From positions 6,945,501 through 7,009,500 of the forward strand of contig NZ_CP031168.1 in assembly GCF_022354825.1 (NCBI RefSeq): DNA of 64,000 bases, written 5' to 3'. This document shows positions 59,932-64,000 of the stretch, piece by piece. This DNA is from Paenibacillus sp. H1-7 (lineage in GTDB: Bacteria > Bacillota > Bacilli > Paenibacillales > NBRC-103111). Below the pieces are notes generated by a model. That model saw nothing but the letters and a program-made list of their open reading frames with translations, did no database searches and had not been told where the DNA came from. The first letter of the stretch is position 1. Each line of letters starts with the position of its first letter. The position numbers and the translations under genes are program-made.

Positions 59932-60876
59932 TCACCATATTCCTCGTTCTCCCATTTTTCTGGCAGCCGCGTTGGTCATCAGCAGCAGGATCAAGCCCAC
60001 TACCGATTGGAACAATCCGGCTGCGGTCGCAAACGAGTAGCGTCCCATCGTAATGCCGACCCGGTAGACGTAAGTATCAAGCACATCCGCCACATCAAAA
60101 ACAAGCGGGTTATACAGCACGAAGATTTGGTCGAAGCCGACATGCAAAATTTGCCCGGTTCGCAAAATAAGCATGATGACGATCGTGTTGGCAATCGATG
60201 GAATCGTAATGTGCCTCACAAGCTGAAGCCGGTTGGCCCCGTCTATTCTGGCCGCTTCATAGAGCTCCGGATTAATGCCGGTTATCGCCGCCAAATATAT
60301 GATCGTTCCCCAGCCGACCTCCTTCCACATTTCCGTCAGCACCAGCATGCCGCGAAACTTCTCCGGGTCCATGAGCGGAGATGTCGTCCATCCTAGTATT
60401 CCGGTCACGCCCGTATTGTTCGAGAACAGGGACACCAGAATGCCTCCCAGAATGACCCAGGACAAAAAGTGCGGAAAATAAACAATCGTCTGGACTACCC
60501 TTTTAAACGTTGCCTGATACACTTCATTAAGCAGCAGTGCGAGCACAATCGGCGCCGGAAAATTGAACAGCAATTTGTAAAAGCTGATAAGGACTGTATT
60601 CCTGAGCGCAGTCCAAAAGTCCGGTGAATCGAACAAAATGCGAAACCATTTCAGCCCCGCCCACGGGCTGCCCGTAATTCCGTCCAGCAGCCGGAAGTCC
60701 TTGAAAGCGATTGCAACTCCGGCCATCGGCCAGTAATGGAACAACAGAAAATAAAGAAGCCCCGGCAAAAGCAGAACGAAATAATATTTGTGCTTGCGGA
60801 GCTCGTTCCAGCTGTGGCGAAGGCCAAGACGCGTCCGGTTCCGTTTGGTTTCGCGCATAACGGCGGCTTCATGCAT
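59932..60876 (-). CDS. sugar ABC transporter permease (LplB-like)
   Basis: A 314-residue permease with six membrane segments, the LplB-type start WNELRKHKYYFVLLLPGLLY and loop YEAARIDGANRLQLVRHITIP. ATG 60876 has AAAGGAGG nine bases before; the upstream ORF extension is unsupported. First structural gene of the operon, 34 bases below a cre site. The ATPase must be encoded elsewhere. Confidence 0.93.
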   Translation of the reverse strand: MHEAAVMRETKRNRTRLGLRHSWNELRKHKYYFVLLLPGLLYFLLFHYWPMAGVAIAFKDFRLLDGITGSPWAGLKWFRILFDSPDFWTALRNTVLISFYKLLFNFPAPIVLALLLNEVYQATFKRVVQTIVYFPHFLSWVILGGILVSLFSNNTGVTGILGWTTSPLMDPEKFRGMLVLTEMWKEVGWGTIIYLAAITGINPELYEAARIDGANRLQLVRHITIPSIANTIVIMLILRTGQILHVGFDQIFVLYNPLVFDVADVLDTYVYRVGITMGRYSFATAAGLFQSVVGLILLLMTNAAARKMGERGIW

Positions 60877-60909
60877 AGCGACGTTCCTCCTTTTCGTCAA
60901 ATGGTGGTT

Positions 60910-60924
60910 TGTTTACGGTTCCAT
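60910..60924 (-). promoter_or_regulatory. catabolite-responsive element of the LplB operon
   Basis: Minus-strand ATGGAACCGTAAACA matches every defined position of the cre consensus WTGNAANCGNWNNCW. It sits between the candidate promoter (61000-61028) and the LplB start. Confidence 0.72.
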
Positions 60925-60999
60925 CATACAACGGGGCAGGAGGCTGCCGTAAATGTCCAGTCTTTGATTCGGATGGAGAGAAAAGCGCGAAACTGCCGG

Positions 61000-61028
61000 T
61001 ATATCATAAACTCAACATGTCGCGTCAA
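61000..61028 (-). promoter_or_regulatory. candidate sigma-A promoter of the LplB operon
   Basis: Minus-strand TTGACG (61028-61023), 17 bases, GATATA (61005-61000). It begins just downstream of the AraC regulator stop, so the transport operon can be transcribed on its own. Confidence 0.55.
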
Positions 61029-61033
61029 AAAGG

Positions 61034-63295
61034 CTACATCCACTGCTTCCGGTATTCCCCGGGCGTCGTTCCTTCGTATTTTTTGAAAAAGCGGATGAAC
61101 GTATGAACATCGTTGTAGCCGATCGCCTCGCTGATCTGATGCAGCGATTGCGTGGAATCGACTAGAAGCTGCTTGCCCTGCTCCAGCCGGTATTCGGTTA
61201 AATATTCCAGCGGAGGCTTCCCGACCTCGGCTTTGAACAGGCGGCTCAAGTGCCCGCTGCTGATGCCGATGGACGCCGCAATGTCGGAAATCGATATATT
61301 ATCCGTATATTTTTCTTCAATAAAGGTCAACGCCTTGCGGATATAAGGACTGATTTGGCGCTGCTCACGCACCGATTCCAAGTAATCCATCACCGATTTC
61401 AGCTGATTGCTGATGAAGGTTTGCAATTCCACACTGTTGCCGCTCGTCTGCAGGTTCAGCAGCCCCGCTTCGTCGATCAGCGGACCGATGTCGTAGCCCT
61501 CCTGGGCCAGCGAGCTCATGATGTGGCTCATCAGCATGACGATCATCTGCTGCAGCTTCGGCAGAGGGTATCGGCTGTTATGGATATACCGGTGGAACAA
61601 ATCGGATATCAGCTCCTCCGCCTGCTCCCGGTTTCCCGTCATCAGCGAATTCAGCAGCAGCTTCTGATATGAAGCCGGATATTCGAATTGCTGAGGCTCG
61701 TTCGATTCGTTCGCGTAAAAGATGCCGGAATGCGACAGGAACGCTTTGTAGGCCATGACGCGTCTCGCCTGCTCGTAAGCCTCGTGCACGCGGTGAAGCG
61801 GCCGGACGCCTCCGATGCAAAAGTGCATCGACACATCGAGATGCTCCCGCGCCTTCGCGACGATTTCCTGGCAGCAAGCTTCCAGCTCCTGGATCGTCGC
61901 CTCTTGAAGCTCGCTAGAAGCCGTATTCAGCAAAAATGCATACTGGACCTTCCCGAGAACGGTCCCCGCCGACTTGAAGCGGGAGTTCAGCAGCTCCTCG
62001 GCCAAGCTGTACAAGACCAGGTTGTACCGGGATTCGTTGTCCCTATCTGCGGTTCGCAGCTCGCCGGAAATCACGACGACAATGAAATGGGGATGCTCGA
62101 AAGGAACTCCCCATTCCGCAAACCGGTCGAGCACCGTCCGATCGCCCTCCGGATGCGCATGATGGAACAAGTCTCGCACAAGATGGTCCCGAAGCACCGG
62201 CTCGTTGTGCCGGATCGTATCGATCAGATTGTGGATGGCGTGATCCACGACCGCATACACATCGCCTTTGGAGGCATCGAACGTCTTCAGCACGTAGCCC
62301 TGCAGCCGTTCCTCCACCCGCTTCCACGGGCCGTACAGGATGGATGCGAACAAATAAGCCATCCCGATGCCGAGCGAGAGCACGCCGGCGAAGATGAGGG
62401 ACACCTTCAGCAGAAGCTGCCGCATTTGGCCGCTGTACACCTCGTACGGGGTGAGATGGAGCAGAGTCCAGCCGTTGGCGGAGCTTTTGCTCGCCGTTAT
62501 GAAATATTTGTCCGCACCGCGCCCGATGACATCCGTTCGCGCCTGTCCGGGCTGAAGCTCGCTCGCGATCCGCTCGGCGTCGAGACCTTCAACCTTCTCC
62601 GATGCAAGCCGGTTTTGCGGATCGAGCACAACCATATTGCCTTGGCTGTTAGGCGATAAATGCTCAATCGTCTGCAAGAACGCATCCTTGCGGAAATTGA
62701 TGTACAACACGCCTAGCGGCGTCTGCTCCGTTACGGGAACGACTCTGACGAATGTAAGCACATCCAGATCGACCTCATTCGGCCCCGTGCTCTCCTGCAG
62801 CTTTCGGATACCGGTCCATAAATCGTAATGATCCAGGCCGAACCGTTTCATTTCATCCATAAAGGCGGCATCGTAAAAATCGGAAGCCTTATACAATCCT
62901 TCATTCGTAGTAAGGACCTTATTGTTTTGCAGAACGTGAATGTACAAGGACTGAAACAGCGAGCTGTAGGAGGTCCAGCCTCTCAGCAGCTCCTTAATGA
63001 CGAACAAGTCATAAGCGGACTGCTCGAACGGGCGGTTCAGCATTCCGGCGATGGACGGATTTAATGAGACTTGCAGCGCGATCTGGTCCGTATTTTCGAA
63101 GAAAAGCTCCACATTGCGCGAAACACGGTCCAAATTATTGCTGGAAGCGCTTTCTATTGACTCCTTAACATTGCTTGAATAGCCGTACATATAAACGCCC
63201 AGAAATAAACAGGTTGGAACCAAAATCGTTATAAGAAACAGCGCGAGATGCTTGCGGAACACATTTTTGCGAAAAAGTCCATTCGATTTCTTCAT
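61034..63295 (-). CDS. membrane-bound AraC-family regulator (YesN/YtdP-like)
   Basis: A 753-residue one-component regulator: transmembrane helix 18-38, extracellular dCache-like sensor to about 295, second helix about 300-322, cytoplasmic linker, then AraC helix-turn-helix (ISISDIAASIGISSGHLSRL, LHQISEAIGYNDVHTFIRFF) and TPGEYRKQWM at the end. It probably senses extracellular oligosaccharide and activates the LplB operon directly downstream. AAAGGGGG precedes the ATG. Confidence 0.93.
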   Translation of the reverse strand: MKKSNGLFRKNVFRKHLALFLITILVPTCLFLGVYMYGYSSNVKESIESASSNNLDRVSRNVELFFENTDQIALQVSLNPSIAGMLNRPFEQSAYDLFVIKELLRGWTSYSSLFQSLYIHVLQNNKVLTTNEGLYKASDFYDAAFMDEMKRFGLDHYDLWTGIRKLQESTGPNEVDLDVLTFVRVVPVTEQTPLGVLYINFRKDAFLQTIEHLSPNSQGNMVVLDPQNRLASEKVEGLDAERIASELQPGQARTDVIGRGADKYFITASKSSANGWTLLHLTPYEVYSGQMRQLLLKVSLIFAGVLSLGIGMAYLFASILYGPWKRVEERLQGYVLKTFDASKGDVYAVVDHAIHNLIDTIRHNEPVLRDHLVRDLFHHAHPEGDRTVLDRFAEWGVPFEHPHFIVVVISGELRTADRDNESRYNLVLYSLAEELLNSRFKSAGTVLGKVQYAFLLNTASSELQEATIQELEACCQEIVAKAREHLDVSMHFCIGGVRPLHRVHEAYEQARRVMAYKAFLSHSGIFYANESNEPQQFEYPASYQKLLLNSLMTGNREQAEELISDLFHRYIHNSRYPLPKLQQMIVMLMSHIMSSLAQEGYDIGPLIDEAGLLNLQTSGNSVELQTFISNQLKSVMDYLESVREQRQISPYIRKALTFIEEKYTDNISISDIAASIGISSGHLSRLFKAEVGKPPLEYLTEYRLEQGKQLLVDSTQSLHQISEAIGYNDVHTFIRFFKKYEGTTPGEYRKQWM

Positions 63296-63376
63296 ATATG
63301 AATCCCCCTTTGAAGCCTTCCCTTACCCATCTAGCGTATCTTGCTTGTTCGCAAATGTCCAGACATAGCGCATATG

Positions 63377-63427
63377 AAAAAAAGAAGCGGTCCGGATGCT
63401 GCCGCAGTTACCGGCTCCAGACCGCTT
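63377..63427 (-). terminator. terminator downstream of the ABC-F gene
   Basis: AAGCGGTC (63385-63392) pairs with GACCGCTT (63420-63427), with A-rich GAAAAAAAG on the left as the T tail on the minus strand. It lies about 145 bases past the ABC-F stop; the 140 bp between hold nothing recognised. Confidence 0.7.
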
Positions 63428-63571
63428 TATATGCATATCGGCCCCAGATGCTCTTGGCCGTTTGTTACTTACCATTCTGTCCTGCAAAACCTTCGCCCTC
63501 CGCATACACCAAGGCGGGACATCTTCAGGTTGGTTGGACCGGACATGGATTTTCGCCGCTCGATAGGTCAG

Positions 63572-64000
63572 TTATTTCCTGCGCTTGCCCGATTTTGCAT
63601 TCGCTTTTTCATTCGATTTTGCATTCGATCTTTCAGTGGCCTTTGCATCGCGGCGGTTCCCCTGATCGGAGTCTCCCGCTCTGCCCTTCCCGTTATGCTT
63701 CGCTGCCGTTGAAGCCGTCTTTGCGCTTCCGGCATCACGCAAGCCGGAGGCTGCGCGCTCCTCGCGCTTCCTCAGAGCCTCATCGTAATTGCCTTCATAC
63801 CGCATCAACGCCCCCTTTTCCAGCCAATAGGTTACGGGAAACAGCTTGTTCAGCAAATAGCGGTCATGCGAAACGCAAATGATCGTTCCCGCAAACGAAG
63901 CCAGCGTATCCTCCAGCGCTTCCCGCGCATCGATATCCAGGTGGTTGGTCGGTTCGTCGAGCACCAGCACGTTCAGCTCCTGATGCATCAGCTGCGCAAG
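63572..64000 (-). CDS. ABC-F family ATPase, C-terminal part
   Basis: The gene runs off the window's right edge; 142 codons are visible. Walker B VLVLDEPTNHLDIDAREALE and the H-loop ICVSHDRYLLNKL are the ABC-F hallmarks, then WLEKGALMRYEGNYDEALR. The last 60 residues are a Lys/Arg/Ala/Asn-rich low-complexity tail (NAKSNEKANAKSGKRRK), probably RNA- or ribosome-contacting. ABC-F proteins act on the ribosome, in translation or antibiotic resistance; the subfamily cannot be told from this part. Confidence 0.88.
   Translation of the reverse strand, partial: LAQLMHQELNVLVLDEPTNHLDIDAREALEDTLASFAGTIICVSHDRYLLNKLFPVTYWLEKGALMRYEGNYDEALRKREERAASGLRDAGSAKTASTAAKHNGKGRAGDSDQGNRRDAKATERSNAKSNEKANAKSGKRRK

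Overview
The window looks like the chromosome of a Gram-positive Firmicute of the Paenibacillus type. The evidence is the strong AGGAGG-like ribosome sites with many GTG and TTG starts, lipobox-bearing solute-binding proteins, YesM/YesN and LplB/YtcP-style sugar transport loci, a PASTA pseudokinase, catabolite-responsive elements and CggR-type operators. No rRNA, tRNA, phage, transposase or CRISPR array was seen. Genus-level placement is an inference from gene style.

Layout: 0-2.8 kb holds a D-amino-acid locus (end of a D-threonine aldolase/D-serine dehydratase-like enzyme, an N-acyl-D-amino-acid deacylase, a RidA protein). 3.0-4.3 kb encodes a membrane pseudokinase with one PASTA domain. 4.7-11.8 kb is a glycan locus: a GH89 alpha-N-acetylglucosaminidase, a second large glycosidase-like protein, an orphan solute-binding lipoprotein and a divergent AraC regulator. 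12.0-12.2 kb carries a four-part inverted repeat element. 12.4-21.6 kb is a complete Liv-type ABC importer, including a LivM-LivG fusion, framed by two cytosine-deaminase-like amidohydrolases and controlled by a divergent PucR-type regulator. 22.6-24.1 kb is an AT-rich islet of small proteins, one resembling domain III of EF-Tu. 24.2-30.4 kb has an SDR, a second orphan solute-binding protein with a promoter and cre site, an alpha/beta hydrolase, a lone glycolytic gap gene preceded by two CggR-like operators, and a DoxX-ArsR-SRPBCC operon with a doubled operator in its promoter.

30.7-39.0 kb is a sulfatase/sugar-ABC operon with a divergent YesM/YesN two-component system. 39-51 kb is mixed: an SDR, AraC and LysR regulators, NTF2-like and DinB proteins, a NUDIX hydrolase, an ATPase-LuxR regulator, an oxidase-subunit-like membrane protein and a KinB-like sensor kinase. 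48.8-52.1 kb is a LacI-controlled glycerophosphodiesterase plus a third orphan solute-binding protein, with a 22-bp perfect palindrome as operator. 52.3-53.6 kb holds a second copy of the four-part repeat element followed by about four copies of a 206-bp tandem repeat. The rest has an EcsC-family protein, a double GNAT, a second sulfatase/sugar-ABC operon (LplB, YtcP, SBP, sulfatase) with its own membrane AraC regulator, and the end of an ABC-F ATPase.

Together the genes describe a carbohydrate scavenger with local regulators on most transport loci. Sulfatases and GH89 suggest sulfated or GlcNAc-containing glycans. Global carbon control is implied by cre-like sites and by CggR-like operators at gap. 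The most unusual signals are the two repeat elements of identical geometry, the 206-bp array, the stand-alone EF-Tu-domain-like proteins, the pseudokinase, and the three permease-less solute-binding proteins that share a C-terminal signature.
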